From Lolium rigidum (lineage: Eukaryota > Streptophyta > Magnoliopsida > Poales > Poaceae), in contig NC_061510.1 in assembly GCF_022539505.1 (NCBI RefSeq), positions 95,992,292-96,056,291 on the forward strand: a DNA stretch of 64,000 bases, read 5' to 3'. Positions 33,146-44,773 of this stretch are shown in pieces (position 1 is the first letter of the stretch; the number at the start of each line of letters is the position of its first letter). The notes beneath the pieces were generated by a model, which did no database searches, had not been told where the DNA came from, and saw only the letters and a program-made list of their open reading frames with translations. The translations under genes were made by a program, and so were the position numbers.

Positions 33146-35808
33146 TCATGTTACCTTGTATTGTATTGATATGGATCCAATCACAAGAGTTTGATATTCT
33201 TCTTTAGGCTCATATATAGGACAATCAATAGTTCCCACTTTGATAGTCCTCACATTAGAAATTGCATTAACTCCACATGCTTTCTCAATCCTCTTGGGAA
33301 AATAAACGGTATGCTCCTTGTCATCAACATTGAAAGTAACTTTTCCTTTATTGCAATCAATAACAGCCCCTGCGGTGTTAAGAAAAGGTCTCCCAAGAAT
33401 AATAGACATATTATCATCTTCAGGCATTTCCAACACAACAAAATCAGTTAATATCAAGCAGTTATTAGTAACTTGAACAGGAACATCCTCACATATACCA
33501 ACAGGAATAGCAGTAGATTTATCAGCCATTTGCAAAGATATATCAGTTGGTATCAACTTATCTAAATAAAGTCTCTTATAAAGAGAAAAAGGCATAACAC
33601 TAACACCCGCTCCCAAATCACATAGAGCAGTTCTAACATAATTATTCTTAATAGAACAAGGAATAGTCGGTATACACGGGTCGCCAAGCTTCTTTGGAAC
33701 CTTACCATTAAAAGAGTAATTAGCAAGCATAGTGGAAATCTCCTCATTAGGAATTTTCCTTTTGTTAGACACAATATCTTTCATATACTTTGAATAAGGA
33801 GGCAATTTAATAGCATCAGTCAAAGGTATTTGCGGGAATAAAGGTTTCATCCAATCACATAATTTATTATAGTGTTCTTCTTCCTTTGATTTTAGTTTCT
33901 TAGCAGGAAAAGGCATTTGCTTTTGAACCCAAGGTTCCCTTTCACTACCATGTTTCTTAGCAATAAAATCTTCTTTAGTATACTTCTTATTTTTAGCATG
34001 CTTTTCGGGTTCTTCTTCAACCTCTTCTTTATCAGAAGCATCATTCTTATCATTATCTTTATCATGTTCATTACCACTTTCAGTTTCAGCATCAGAAATA
34101 GAAATAGTATTAGGATCATTAACAGGCTCAGAGGATTCTACAACAGTTTTATGTTTCTTTTTCTTTTTCTTAGATGGAGCACTAGTTTCAGTTCGTTGAG
34201 AATCTTGTTCAACTCGTTTGGGATGCCCTTCAGGATATAGAGGATCCTGGGTAGAAACACCGCCTCTAGTTGTTACTTCATAAGCATGTTTTTCTTTAGA
34301 ATTATTTTTCACCAAGTCATTTTGCACTTTAGTGAGTTGATCAATTTGAGTTTGAACCATATGAAAGTGTTTAACAAGCATCTTAACATCATTGGAGGTT
34401 CTCTCCACAATACCATGCAATTCACTAATAGCTTGAGAATTTTCCATTAAATGATTCTCTATTCTCATATTAAAATTTTCTTGCTTAACAATATAATTAT
34501 CAAACTCATCTAAGCATTGAGCAGGAGGTTTTGAATACGGAATATCTTCCCTAGTAAAGCGTTCAAGGGAGTGTACCTCAATCATGGATGAAGGGGGAGT
34601 TATCTTACATAAATCTTCTACAGGAGGTAAATTCTTCACGTCTTCGGAATTTAATACCCTTCTCTTTAAGAGACTTCTTGGCTTCCCTCATATCTTCATC
34701 ATTTAATTTAATCATACCCCTCTTCTTCAATATGGTGTCGGGGTTGGTTCAGGTGTAGACCAATCATCATGGTTCCGGCCTATTCTCGCCAATAATTCTT
34801 CAGCGTCGTCTGGAGTTCTTTTCCTGAAAACACAACCAGCACAACTATCCAGGTATGCCCTAGACTCAATGGTTAGTCCACTATAAAATATATCAAGTAA
34901 ATCATGCTTTTCCAAATCATGGTCAGGCCGAGCTCTAATAAGAGAGCAAAATCTAGCCCAAGCCTCAGGCAATTTCTCTCCATCTTCCCGGTCAAAATTA
35001 TAAATTCTCCGCAAAGCAATATGTTGAGCACTAGCAGGAAAGTATTTCCGGAAGAAAACATCAAGCAATTCTTTTGGACTATTAATAGAATCAGGTGGCA
35101 AACTATTATACCAAGTTTTAGCATCATCCTTTAATGAGAATGGAAATATTTTAGCAACAAAGTAAGTACGCTTCTTAACATCATCATAAAACAAGCTACT
35201 CAGAGTAGATAGCTCAATCATATGTTCTACAACACTTTCTTTTTCAGTACCACAAAAAGGTGTTTTCTCGACAATAGCTATATGAGATAGATCAAGAGAA
35301 AAATCATAATCCTTATCCTTAATGTTTATAGGAGATGTGGCAAATTTAGGATCAGGAGACAATTTATATCTAACAGTATGTTCTGCAAGCAACTTTTTAA
35401 TTTTTCTTGCATCAGTAGTAGCATTGCATTTATCAATAAAATCATCATCAAGTTCAACATAATCTTCATCAAGATCATCACTAGAGTATTCAACAGACTC
35501 AGGTGAATTAACAGGTGTAGCAACATTTTCATTAGGAGTTTCAGCATTTTCAATTTGTCTAGACCTATCAATTGTAGCATCTAGAAAAGATCCTAACGAA
35601 CCATCATTATCAAGCACAGCAGAAGCATCATCAAAATTATAAGAGGAATTTTCAGATTCAGCGAAGTACCGACATTTGAAGCTTGTGGTGGTGAAACAAG
35701 TTTACTTATCACAGATGGTGAATCAAGAGCAGCAGAGGTACTCAGAGTTGTACCTTTTCTTGTAGTGGATGGTAATATGGTGACCTTAGTATCGCGAGGT
35801 TTACCCAT
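33146..35808 (-). pseudogene. Athila-type gag-protease
   Basis: Minus strand, ATG at 35808 (MGKPRDTKVTILPS). The capsid-like core is at about 35350-34730 (FVAKIFPFSLKDDAKTWYNS, PKELLDVFFRKYFPASAQ, DIFYSGLTIESRAYLDSCAG). The linker is long, Lys/Glu-rich and probably disordered (KKKKKKHKTVVESSE, about 34200). The aspartic protease-like domain is near 33640-33350, with CDLGAGVSVMPFSLY (D-L-G-A active site of the Athila type) and IILGRPFLNTAGAVIDC. Single-base shifts near 35660, 34730 and 34645 split it into three frames. Reverse transcriptase, which should follow, is absent. Confidence 0.87.
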
Positions 35809-35866
35809 GATGGAGAATTTGCAGCGAACAATATCAATCCAAGTGAACTTTCAAATAAAGCTATGC

Positions 35867-35884
35867 TCCCCGGCAACGGCGCCA
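35867..35884 (-). other. Primer binding site, nested Athila-type element
   Basis: The minus strand reads TGGCGCCGTTGCCGGGGA, 11 bases inside the 5' LTR. Confidence 0.87.
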
Positions 35885-35950
35885 GAAAATAGTCTTGATG
35901 ACCCACAAGTATAGGGGATCACAACAGTCTTCGAGGGAAGTAAAACCCAA

Positions 35951-35959
35951 TTTATTGAT
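35951..35959. repeat. 9-bp TSD of MULE, left copy (TTTATTGAT)
   Basis: TTTATTGAT here and at 43424-43432; nine bases is the Mutator-superfamily length. Confidence 0.95.
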
Positions 35960-36245
35960 GGGATTTCTAGTTTCGTGCCCCTGGTTCGTTAGTTGTACTC
36001 AGTTTTCCCCAGTCCCTTAGTTTTTCCTCAGTTTTCCCCTCCTCTAGTTTGAAACACGCACAAGTGCTGGAACGGCCGGTAGCCGTCGGGTCGAGGCCTT
36101 GACCGTTAGTCCGACCGGGTGGGGCCGCACGGGGCAGCTCCTCCACGGCCGTCTCGTGCCGACGGGTAGGGTCGGAGGACACGTCGGAGCAGCCATCCAT
36201 CTATCGGCGACGTGTGGGCCGTTTTATTTCATGATTTTATACGCG

Positions 36246-36700
36246 GTGCTGCCAATGACAAATGGGGCTGCTCTATAGGGCTGCCGCAGCCAATGACCGG
36301 TGGGGTCGTATATTTTTCGGTAAAAGACATATATTGCCGCTCCGTGGGGCTGCCGCAGCCAATGACCGGTGGGGTCGTCTATTTATTTAGGGAAACTCAT
36401 ATATTGCCGCTCTGTGGGGCCTCCGCAGCCAATGACCGAGTGGGGTCGTCTATTTTTCGGGAAAAGACATATATTGCCGCTGCTGTGGGGCTGCCGCAGC
36501 CAATGACCGAGTGGGGTCGTCTATTTATTTAGAGAAACTCATATATTGCCGCTCTGTGGGGCCTCCGCAGCCAATGACCGGTGGGGTCGTCTATTTTTCG
36601 AGGAAAAGACATATATTGCCGCTACTGTAGGGCTGCCGCAGCCAATGACCGATGGGGTCGTCTATTTATTTAGAGAGAAAAAATCATATCTTGCCACTCG
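36246..36700. repeat. 70-bp tandem repeat in alternating dimers
   Basis: The phrase CAGCCAATGACCG recurs at 36287, 36356, 36426, 36497, 36568 and 36639, a spacing of 69-71 bp. Two unit types alternate: one with TTTTTCGGGAAAAGAC, one with TATTTAGGGAAACTC and GCCTCCG. This gives a dimer of about 140 bp. Confidence 0.9.
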
Positions 36701-37097
36701 ATATATGTCTTTAGAGAATATCATAGAGAGAAGCAACAAGTTCGCTAATTAATTATTCTTAAGCTAGACCGGAGAACCGGCCGGCAGCTCGTTCCCCACC
36801 GTCGGACGGAGCAGCCATCGCCGGCGGCGCGCCGGCGCCTCGTCGCGCCGCCGGCTGCGTCCCCGGCGGCGTCGGACGAGCTGCGGCGCTGCACGTCAAC
36901 CACGGCTCCGAGCACTTGTTTCGTCCGCACGCATTGTACCCACCGCGGGAAAGTCCGCCGCAAGCGGATCCGCCGCCCACGACGACCAGGGATTTGTTCC
37001 GCGCACCAATTGGTAGACCTCCGCTTCGCCTCCCCCGCCCCCTAATCGATTCGGTTCCCGTAATTTATTGGAGTTTGCGGGTACGAAATAGTCCTCA

Positions 37098-37684
37098 ATG
37101 TCTCGTCGTAGCGGGTACACCGGCGAGGGTGGGGATTCGATCATGTCGTGGCCACGTTCTACTTCTCCTACCTCGTCGGAAGTGCAGGTATATAGCTTCA
37201 GCTCTCTGTACTACCGTTGAATTTGGGGTGAATTTGAAGTTCCGCCATGGCCTGTTGGGGTGATTTCGGTTGTTCTTTTTTCCATTATTGTTACGGTTAG
37301 CCGGGCAAGCCGATGATCCATGGTACATTGCATACCAAGATGAATCAACCCGGTGGTGTAGCCGGAGGATGGATTTGGAGGAGAAGGTGGCCAATTTAGG
37401 TGATGAATTGGCCCGTAAAAACCTGATGATATTCGAGCTGAAGCGTATTGTGGATGAAGAAAAGAAGAATTCGAGCTTATTCGCAAGGAGAAGTTGAGAG
37501 TTGAGACGGATCTTGCCGTATTTGATCAAGTGGTAGAAAATCTAGAACATGAACTAAAAGTGATGGGAGAGGAGAAAAGTAGATTCATCCGTGCAGTTTT
37601 ATTAGGTGTCATCCCTGTCCTAGCGAGTTATGTGGTTCACGGTAGACGATTTAGTATAGAATTGTTATTCGGTAGATGGCTCTA
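37098..37684 (+). pseudogene. Captured host gene fragment: GRF-type zinc-finger-like protein ends (uncertain)
   Basis: Plus strand. A first exon (37098-37187) starts MSRRSGYTGEGGDS and ends at a GT donor. A 113-bp intron-like stretch ends at an AG (37300). A second segment follows with DDPWYIAYQDESTRW, a coiled coil (LEEKVANLGDELARKNLMIF) and, after a frame change near 37470, ELKVMGEEKSRFIRA and a hydrophobic segment (AVLLGVIPVLASYVV). Grass genes with a GRF-type zinc finger have this start, coiled coil and membrane end, but the zinc-finger exon is missing here. The fragment looks like host DNA captured by the MULE; the identification is tentative. Confidence 0.5.
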
Positions 37685-37979
37685 ACCACTTGTATTTTGT
37701 TGTGGCTCTAAGCACCGTATTTCGGTGTACAATTTCCTACTTGTGCTAAGTAATGTGCACGATAATTTTAGCAAGGGATCCCAAAAGTGAAAGCATGTAC
37801 CAGCCTCCGGATCAAATACATATCAATATCTTCCCAATCAAGTTGGGATAGAATTCAAATCATACATACGGATGTACATGGACACATCAAGAACGTGAAG
37901 AAGCTTTTTTTGAGACGGAGGTAGTAGTTCGAACAATTTTATCCCATTTGGAAATTGAAAAATACAAATTTATAATAAT
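37685..37979. other. Short non-coding stretch inside MULE
   Basis: No gene seen; AT-rich spacer after the captured fragment. Confidence 0.4.
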
Positions 37980-38394
37980 TTATCCCAATTTGCGGCGTCG
38001 AACACGGTCGCGCAGCGATGGGCAAGAAAGGCCGGGACGACGGGCGGCTGAGGGGTGGTCATCTGCGCCATCAAACGTTGAAGCGATGTTATCGGCGATG
38101 GCTTCAATGTTCGTGGCATCGATGACCAGTGTCGGAACTGCCGCTGTCTTGGTGTTCTTCATCGGCGACGGATCTGCGGAGGGCTGGATCGGCGGCTTTG
38201 CAGCGCGGTTGTAGACGATGGCTTCAATCGTCTTGGCATCGATTCGCACTCTCGGCACCGGAAGTGAGACATCAACAGGCTCCGACATTGAAGGCTGGGT
38301 CTACGCCGTCGAAGCGATGTTGTAGGCGATGGCTTCAATGTTCGTGGCATCGATGACCACTGTCGGCACGGCCGCCGTCTTGGTGTTCTTCATC
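37980..38394 (-). pseudogene. Unknown ORF with repeated IDATNIEAIA module
   Basis: The minus strand starts MMKNTKTAAVPTVVIDATNI, stops after about 31 codons, then reopens at 38288 (MSEPVDVSLPVPRVRIDAKT) to a stop at 37980. A module (V-P-x-x-x-I-D-A-x-x-I-E-A-I-A/V-x-N) occurs three times, encoded by repeated DNA near 38085, 38205 and 38320. I do not recognise a family. It may be captured coding DNA amplified in tandem. Confidence 0.45.
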
Positions 38395-38493
38395 ATTCAA
38401 CAAATCTGAGAATAGAATCGAAAGTGAGACAGAGAGAGACATTTCAACTATTTCGACGGTTAGATCCTCACCGGCACTCTTAGATCCACGGCG

Positions 38494-38722
38494 CACGCAC
38501 GGTTAGATGCACGCCGCCGCACGCACGGTTAGATCCGCGCCGCCGCACGCACGGTTAGATCCGCGCCGCCGCACGCCGCCGCACGCACGGTTAGATCCGC
38601 GCCGCCGCACGCACGGTTAGATCCGCGCCGCCGCACGCACGGTTAGATCTGCGCCGCCGCACGCACGGTTAGATCTGCGCCGCGCGCACGCCCGCCGCAC
38701 GCACGGTTAGATCCGCGCCGCC
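38494..38722. repeat. 26-bp GC-rich minisatellite
   Basis: About nine copies of ACGCACGGTTAGATCCGCGC plus CGCCGC, some with an extra CGCCGCACG insertion, tandem within the MULE. Confidence 0.92.
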
Positions 38723-38949
38723 ACGACCGCCGTAGTAAGAGAGGAAATACGAGAGAGGAGGATGCGGCTGGAATATGCGACTGCCGGGGTTGGTAGGTAT
38801 GTGCTCTGCTCTTGTCTCCGTATGCGTCCATCGTGGTAGAGAGAGAGATACGAGGCCGTCCGATCATAAATGATCGAACGGTGCAAGCGTTCGTTGAGCT
38901 TTCAACTAACCAAGATCCGTGTGACATACATCTCGACCAATCGAGAGAT

Positions 38950-39105
38950 CAGCCGGTGAGTACAAGTTAGGAAAACTGAGTAGAACTAAGAGGGGAAAAG
39001 TGAGGAAATGTTTATCGGAAGGGCAAAACTGAGTATGACTGAGTAAAACAAGTGGGCCCGGAGGGAAAGCTGAGTAACACTAAGTAAAACAGGGGCACCC
39101 AAATA
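38950..39105. repeat. Degenerate internal copy of MULE end sequence
   Basis: GGAAAACTGAGTAGAACTAAG, GAGGGGAAAAGTGAGGAAA and AAAACAGGGGCAC match the order and content of the right terminal repeat (43340-43410: GAGGGGAAAACTGAGGAAAAG, AAACTGAGTACAACTAACG, CAGGGGCAC) in imperfect form. It suggests a former end or a second element fused in. Confidence 0.55.
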
Positions 39106-39519
39106 ATAAACGGACTAAGGGAAATTGAAGCTTTTGGCATAAAAATTGTAAAATTGTGTTATTTGAACAATATATTACATTTTGGCCGACTAGATATTGT
39201 TTGCAACTCAAAGATACACAAGTGTGACGAATTTGGACTCATTTGGACAAAGTTTGTAAGCATAGTGGGTATTTGGGAGGTGTATTGAGCGAGAAAGCCA
39301 CTGCATCTTCATATCTAGTAGCTCATGGACTAGGAAGTGGTTTTGAAGCTTTTGGCATAAAAACTTCATATCTCTATATTTCCTTTTCCATTATTATTTC
39401 TCTAGGTTGTAGGTAACATAATAAGGCTCCATGGGAAGGTTCCACCATGTTTTGAATTATTTTGAATTGAACCCTAAAACCCTAAAACCCTAAAATGATA
39501 AATGTGGCTTAAATGTGGC
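39106..39519. other. AT-rich MULE spacer
   Basis: Non-coding. Contains GAAGCTTTTGGCATAAAAA twice (39126 and 39346) and three CCCTAAAA units at 39472-39494. Confidence 0.5.
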
Positions 39520-39524
39520 ATACA

Positions 39525-39715
39525 AATTGTTCATACAAATTCAAATTGTTCAACACAAAGGGATCCCCAATACAAAGGGAACCACAATACAAATTGTTCA
39601 TACAAATTCAAATTGTTCAACACAAAGGCATCCCCAATACAAATTGTTCAACACAAAGGGATCGCCAATACAAAGGGAACCCCAATACAAATTGTTCATA
39701 CAAATTCAAATTAGT
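39525..39715. repeat. AT-rich tandem repeat (ACAAATTGTTCATAC / CAACACAAAGGGATC)
   Basis: Interleaved short direct repeats: TTGTTCATACAAATTCAAATT occurs at 39529, 39595 and 39692, with AACACAAAGGGATC between them. They probably lie just past the 3' end of the transposase gene. Confidence 0.85.
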
Positions 39716-39739
39716 TGTTCAGAATAAAATCTTTCTCTT

Positions 39740-42579
39740 GCTCCTGGTGTGACTCGCCGGGGCCACCACCTTACTCCGGGTAACCCTAACGAGGATATTA
39801 CCGGTGTCTACCTTCCTTTTGCCCTCTTTCTTGTTCTTCTTCTTCCGCAAAGCTTGTGCTTTTTCTTCGCCATGCACTCTTCGAAGTTAGCTTGTATCAT
39901 GGCCTTACCACTTTCGTGGCATTCTCGACTATATTGTTCCCTCTCCTCTAGACTCATCGGTTGAAGCCATTCTATATCCATCTTTTCCCTCTGCTCTCCA
40001 TCCAATGGTTCAAGCAGCTCTACATCCATCTGTTCCCCCGCTCTCGATCCATCGGTTCAATCTCCTCATGTTGAACTCGCTGCTTCAATCTCCTCTGCAT
40101 TTGCTTGCTTCAATCTCCTCATGTTGAGCTGCTGCTTCAATCTCCTCTGCATTTCTTTGCTTCAATCACATCATGTTGAGCTCGTTGCTTCAATCTCAAG
40201 TTGAATTGTTGCTTCATTCTCCTCTGCATTTTCTCGCTCCCGCTCGATCTTCCATTCCAAAAGCTGGGTCAACTCCATTTTTACAAAGCCTAGCAATGTG
40301 TCCAGGGATTCCACAACGTTTGCACTTACGTTTTCGAATCGGTGCACCACCCTCTGCACTAGCTCGATCCTATTCTTCCTCGGCCTACCTGCCGGTCTAG
40401 TCAATACTGGAGAGTACAGTTTGAAGCCTGGATCGACTTTCATCCATTGGTCTTTTCCCAACAAGGTAGGAACATTCATAGCATATGCAGCCCTAAATTT
40501 GGCAACAGAGAAGAACTCTGACACATACTGATCAACTTCACCATCTTCACCCCCTATAACACTCATGAAAAACAATGCGTGTATGCAGGGTATCCCACGG
40601 ATCTGCCATCCCCTACAATGGCATGTCCTATCAACCAAACTCACTTGGATACCTCCACTGCCTGTTGTCTTTGTCAGTGTAGGTTACCTCAGCCTCCATT
40701 CCTTTTCCGACGCACTGCATCCTCAATTGTTTTGCCCTGGCATGCAAAGACTTAATCAAAGACGGGAGCATGAGATGGCCAACATAATTTGTGGATGCAA
40801 TTCTTTGACGCGAGATCGATCTTTATCATGATCATCCGCCTAATCTTATCAAATATTTGCCACAGCATAAGCCCTTTCAATGACTTGACCTTTGAATTGA
40901 AACTCTCCGCAAGGTTACTTGTTACATAGTCTACCTTGCAAATTTCATTGAATTGGCTTCTTGACCACACCCTACCATGATGTTCATCCAAGTACTCCTT
41001 CACCCCGGGTTTTTGTTTATACAACACATCCAAATGAAACAGATGCTTCCTAGAGCTGCATGTGTATGAAGCTGGCCATAGGTTGTCGGTAAAAACTTTA
41101 CCCTTGAATTTCTTTGTAAAATTCTGTACCAAGTGTCGCATACATTCCCTATGCTCCACTCCAGGGAATACTGCTTCTACCGCAGTCTCCAAACCTTTGC
41201 AAGCGTCTGTGTGGATAACAAGTCCTGTTGGATGACCTATAAGGTCGCGCAAATTTTGCAGAAACCAAGTCCAACTTTCCTGTGACTCAACCTCCAAAAC
41301 CCCATAAGAAACAGGGAACATCCAATTATGTCCATCAAGCTGCATGATAGCAGCAACTAGCTGTCCTTTAAACCTGCCATGAAGAGCTGATGCATCCACG
41401 GCCAAATAAGGCCCGCAACCGTCCAAAAAGCCTTTCCAGCAAGCTTTGAAACAAACAAAAGCCCTTCTGAAACATTCCTTGTGCATTACCTTCCCGCTTT
41501 TCAATTTGTAGGGAACTCGTATGCTTGTCTATCGCTACAACACTTGCTCGGACTAGCCATCTCCACTTCAGCTTTGAAAGTGTAAAGCAACCGAAAGCTT
41601 TCATTCCATGGACCATTGATCTTGTCAAGAGCCATTTCCTTTGCATAGAACATTCTCATGTAAGGTACCTCCATTTTATACTTCTCAACCAGCTTTTTAC
41701 GAGTGCTTGTTGGACTAAGTGAAGGCTCTTCTCTCAGCCAATCTAGGATTACATCTCGCCAACCACCTAGTCTTCGCTAGCTTTGTTTTCAGCTCGGCTC
41801 TCCCCCTAGAGGTGGACACCTATGGATCTCATTATTCTTCTTTATCCGAAACATAATGATAAGGGATGTCGGTAATAGATAACAAATTTTACACCGTGAT
41901 CTAAATACACAAGCTGGTTGGCGTAGTACTCGAACCAAGCCGCTTACGCGCATTGTGGATGCATGCAGCCTAAACCTACACCTTGGGTATGGGCATTTAA
42001 TTGTGAAACTACCTGGCTCACTTTTAATAACCTCGAAATTATTCTTAGTGAGAATGTGATATGTAGTAATTGCATTACGGCAGTCCATCATCGTTTGAAA
42101 CACGGTGCCTTCTACAAGCTGGGGTTTCTCCCTGTTCCACTCAATTGTTGGCAAGTCTTCACCTTCGTAATCGGCTAAAACGAGGCTGTCATCATTCTCA
42201 TTCTTCTCTTCATCATCAGTGTCATCAAATCCGGCACCAAAAGCCATATCTTCCATGTATTGATCCTCCATTGCACCTTCTTGCATCGATCTACCAATTC
42301 AGGAAACATCAACTCATCCTCATCATCTTGAGGAGGCTGATCCTCAATGTCTGCATCGTCCTCCACATCGACCGTACGAACGATCTGGCTACCACTAGCA
42401 CTGGGGACAGATGGTGCCGCTGTGGACCTACAAGGAGCGCCACGGCGCACACTATTAGCGAAGGCAGCGGCGGTAGAGAGACATGATGCCCGACCACCCG
42501 ATGATGCCCCGGCACCGGATGATGCCCGGCCCCTGTCCACATGGATACGAATTTTACCGAACCGGCAAGAAGCATTCAA
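39740..42579 (-). pseudogene. mudrA-type MULE transposase, frameshifted
   Basis: Minus strand, N to C. An acidic region (about 42400-42180) leads to a MuDR-type DNA-binding domain (about 42140-41970: EGTVFQTMMDCRNAITTYHI, IKCPYPRCRFRLHASTM). The MULE catalytic domain (about 41430-40900) has AVDASALHGRF and HTDACKGLE, carrying two of the acidic DDE residues, then CMRHLVQNF. A SWIM zinc finger follows (about 40620: CHCRGWQIRGIPCIHAL), then a repeat-rich Glu/Lys tail to about 39740. It cuts and joins transposon ends. At least four frame changes exist; two (41516 and 41547) are extra bases in CAG/CTG triplets and may be sequence errors. Confidence 0.87.
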
Positions 42580-43326
42580 AGCAAAAAGAAATCCCGGATC
42601 TTCTTCGGAAATTAGTGGAACAAATCTTCCCTCCGAGCTCGTTGAAATATTCGAAATGAAGCTGCATCGAGAGAGCTCCAGGTGTAGTTATCGTAGATGT
42701 TAGCTTTGAAATCCGTTAACGAGATGGTGGTTGCAACCACCGCAGGGAAGTTAAACCCAGTCTTACAGACGTTTAGAATCACGCGTAAAGCTAGAATCCA
42801 GCCTAACCACCAGCCGAAAAGCCGGCGCTGGATCCATCCTATTCGAAAAGCAACGCAGTTAGTTGAGCAACAACGATTGGCGCTCAAAAACTGCCTACCG
42901 TTAATTCACATGGGATAGGCGGACGATGCTTACCCGGATGGAATCCATGCGTTAGATCCCTCCGATTCCCAATCTTCTCCACGGCTGGCGGGAATAGTCC
43001 GCGCACCGGACGGAATTACAAAGAGGACAGGGGTAGATCCAGATCTGGTGGAGGCGGAGCCCCGGGGTGGTGGTGGGGGCGGGGCCGGCTCGGCGGCGGA
43101 CGACGCCATAAGGTAGGTGGGCAGGATGGCGTGGCGGCGGAGGGGCGGTGTGTGAGCTCCTCCAGTCTCGGACGGAGGGGAAAGCTTTGGGTCGGCTCTT
43201 CCAGTCAATAGTCAACACATTTCGAAAGCAACGGTCAAGTCAAAACCACCGCGGCTCCCTAGCCGTCACCGGTAACGGAAGGCCTCTGAACAGACGGCAA
43301 CCCTCCCGTCCGAGCCTCTGGAAGGG
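42580..43326. other. MULE region upstream of the transposase
   Basis: GC-rich leader/promoter side of the transposase up to the right terminal repeat. Overlapping short ORFs occur on both strands; none is recognised. Confidence 0.45.
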
Positions 43327-43423
43327 GTTTCAAACTAGAGGGAGGGGAAAACTGAGGAAAAGTTAAGAGGCTGGGGAAAACTGAGTACAACTAACGAACC
43401 AGGGGCACGAAACTAGAAATCCC

Positions 43424-43432
43424 TTTATTGAT
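43424..43432. repeat. 9-bp TSD of MULE, right copy (TTTATTGAT)
   Basis: Exact partner of 35951-35959. Confidence 0.95.
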
Positions 43433-44768
43433 TCGACACAAGGGGAGACAAAGAATACTTGAAAGCCTTAACATCGGAGTTGTCAATTCAGTCGCACTGG
43501 AAACAGACTTGCTCGCAAGAGTTTATCAGTAGTAACAGTTTTATAGCAGTAGCAGTAGTGAAATAACAGCAGCAGAGTAACAAAAATAGCAGTAGTGATT
43601 ATAGTAAATAGCAGGATTAAAATACTGTAGGCACAGGGATGGATGAACGGGCGTTGCATGGATGAGAGAAACTCATGTAAGAATCAAAGCAGGGCATTTG
43701 CAGATAATAATAAAACGGTATCCAAGTACTAATCAATCAATAGGCATGTGTTCCATATATAGTCGTACGTGCTCGCAATGAGAAACTTGCACAACATCTT
43801 TTGTCCTACCAGTCGGTGGCAGCAGGGACTCTAGGGAATCTATCGGAAATTAAGGCACTCCTTTTAATAGAGCACCGGAGCAAAGCATTAACACTCCGTG
43901 AACACATGTGATCCTCATATCACCGCCTTCCCCTTCGGTTGTCCCAATTTCTGTCACTTTGGGGCCTCGGGTTCCGGACAACAATACGTGTATACAACTT
44001 GCAGGTAAGATCATAAAACAATGCATATCATCATGAAACAATAACATGTTCAGATCTGAAATCATGGCACTCGGGCCCTAGTGACAAGCATTAAGCATAA
44101 CAAGTTGCAACAATATCATAAAAGTACCAATTACGGATACTAGGCACTATGCCCTAACAATCTTATACTATTACATGACCAATCTCATCCAATCCCTACC
44201 ATCCCCTTCAGCCTACAGCGGGGGAATTACTCACACATGGATGGGGGAAACATGGCTGGTCGATGGAGAGGCGTCGGTGGTGATGATGGCGATGATCTCC
44301 TCCAATTCCCCGTCCCGGCGGAGTGCCAGAACGGAGTTTCTGGTCCCGAGATGGAGTTTCGCGATGGTGGCAGCGTACCGGATGTCTTCTGGTGATTTCG
44401 TCTAACCCCCCGTGCGTTTTTAGGTCGAAGGCGTTAAGTAGTCCAGAGGAGGGCGTCGGGGGCCAGCCGAGGCGGCCACACAACAGGGCGGCGCGCCCCC
44501 CTCCTGGGCCGCGCCGGCCTAGTGTGTGGGGGCCTCGGGCCCCCACCTGGCTTGCCCTTCTGGCTCCGTCAATATTCTGGGAAAATAGGACCTTTCGCAT
44601 AAATTCCGAGGATTTTCCTGAAAGTTGGATTTCTGCACAAAAACGAGACACCAGAGCAGTTCTGCTGAAAACAGCGTTAGTCCGTGTTAGTTGCATCCAA
44701 AATACACAAATTAGAGGCAAAACAATAGCAAAAGTGTTCGGGAAAGTAGATACGTTTTGGACGTATCA

Positions 44769-44773
44769 TAATG
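44769..44773. repeat. TSD of nested Athila-type element, right copy (TAATG)
   Basis: Exact partner of 27473-27477. Confidence 0.92.

Larger units (their letters stand above)
35960..43423 (-). mobile_element. Mutator-like element (MULE) with mudrA-type transposase and captured DNA
   Basis: 7464-bp element with long terminal inverted repeats of about 96 bp (35960-36055 and 43327-43423; GGGATTTCTAGTTTCGTGCC), flanked by a 9-bp duplication. The transposase is on the minus strand (about 39740-42579). The left half carries non-transposase cargo: a dimeric 70-bp tandem repeat, a plus-strand gene fragment with an intron, a coding-like repeat, a 26-bp minisatellite, and a degenerate internal copy of its own end sequence near 38960-39100. 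It is inserted in the 5' LTR of the Athila-type element. Confidence 0.95.
27478..44768 (-). mobile_element. Athila-type Gypsy element with ATHILA ORF, 5' LTR split by a MULE
   Basis: Minus orientation. The 3' LTR is 27478-28884 and the 5' LTR is 35896-35959 plus 43424-44768 (interrupted). TSD TAATG. Primer site at 35867-35884, polypurine tract AAGCTTGGGGGGGT next to the 3' LTR. It encodes gag-protease (33146-35808) and an ATHILA-type accessory ORF (31243-32361) but no reverse transcriptase, RNase H or integrase. It is therefore non-autonomous, unless pol was deleted after insertion. It sits inside the outer Athila-like element in opposite orientation. Confidence 0.9.
35896..44768 (-). repeat. 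5' LTR of nested Athila-type element, interrupted
   Basis: LTR sequence 35896-35959 resumes at 43424; the two parts together (about 1400 bp) match 27478-28884. The interruption is the MULE with its 9-bp duplication. Confidence 0.92.

Noticed and set aside
36916..37263. 115-codon plus-strand ORF as a real gene
   Set aside because: It runs out of frame with the exon that starts at 37098 and crosses its donor site; GC-rich chance ORF.
38494..38722. CRISPR-like array of regular repeats
   Set aside because: Units are contiguous with no unique spacers, in plant DNA; it is a minisatellite.
39472..39494. Telomere-like CCCTAAAA repeats
   Set aside because: Only three units and an 8-base period; the plant telomere unit is CCCTAAA (7 bases). 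Best read as a chance A-rich repeat inside the MULE.
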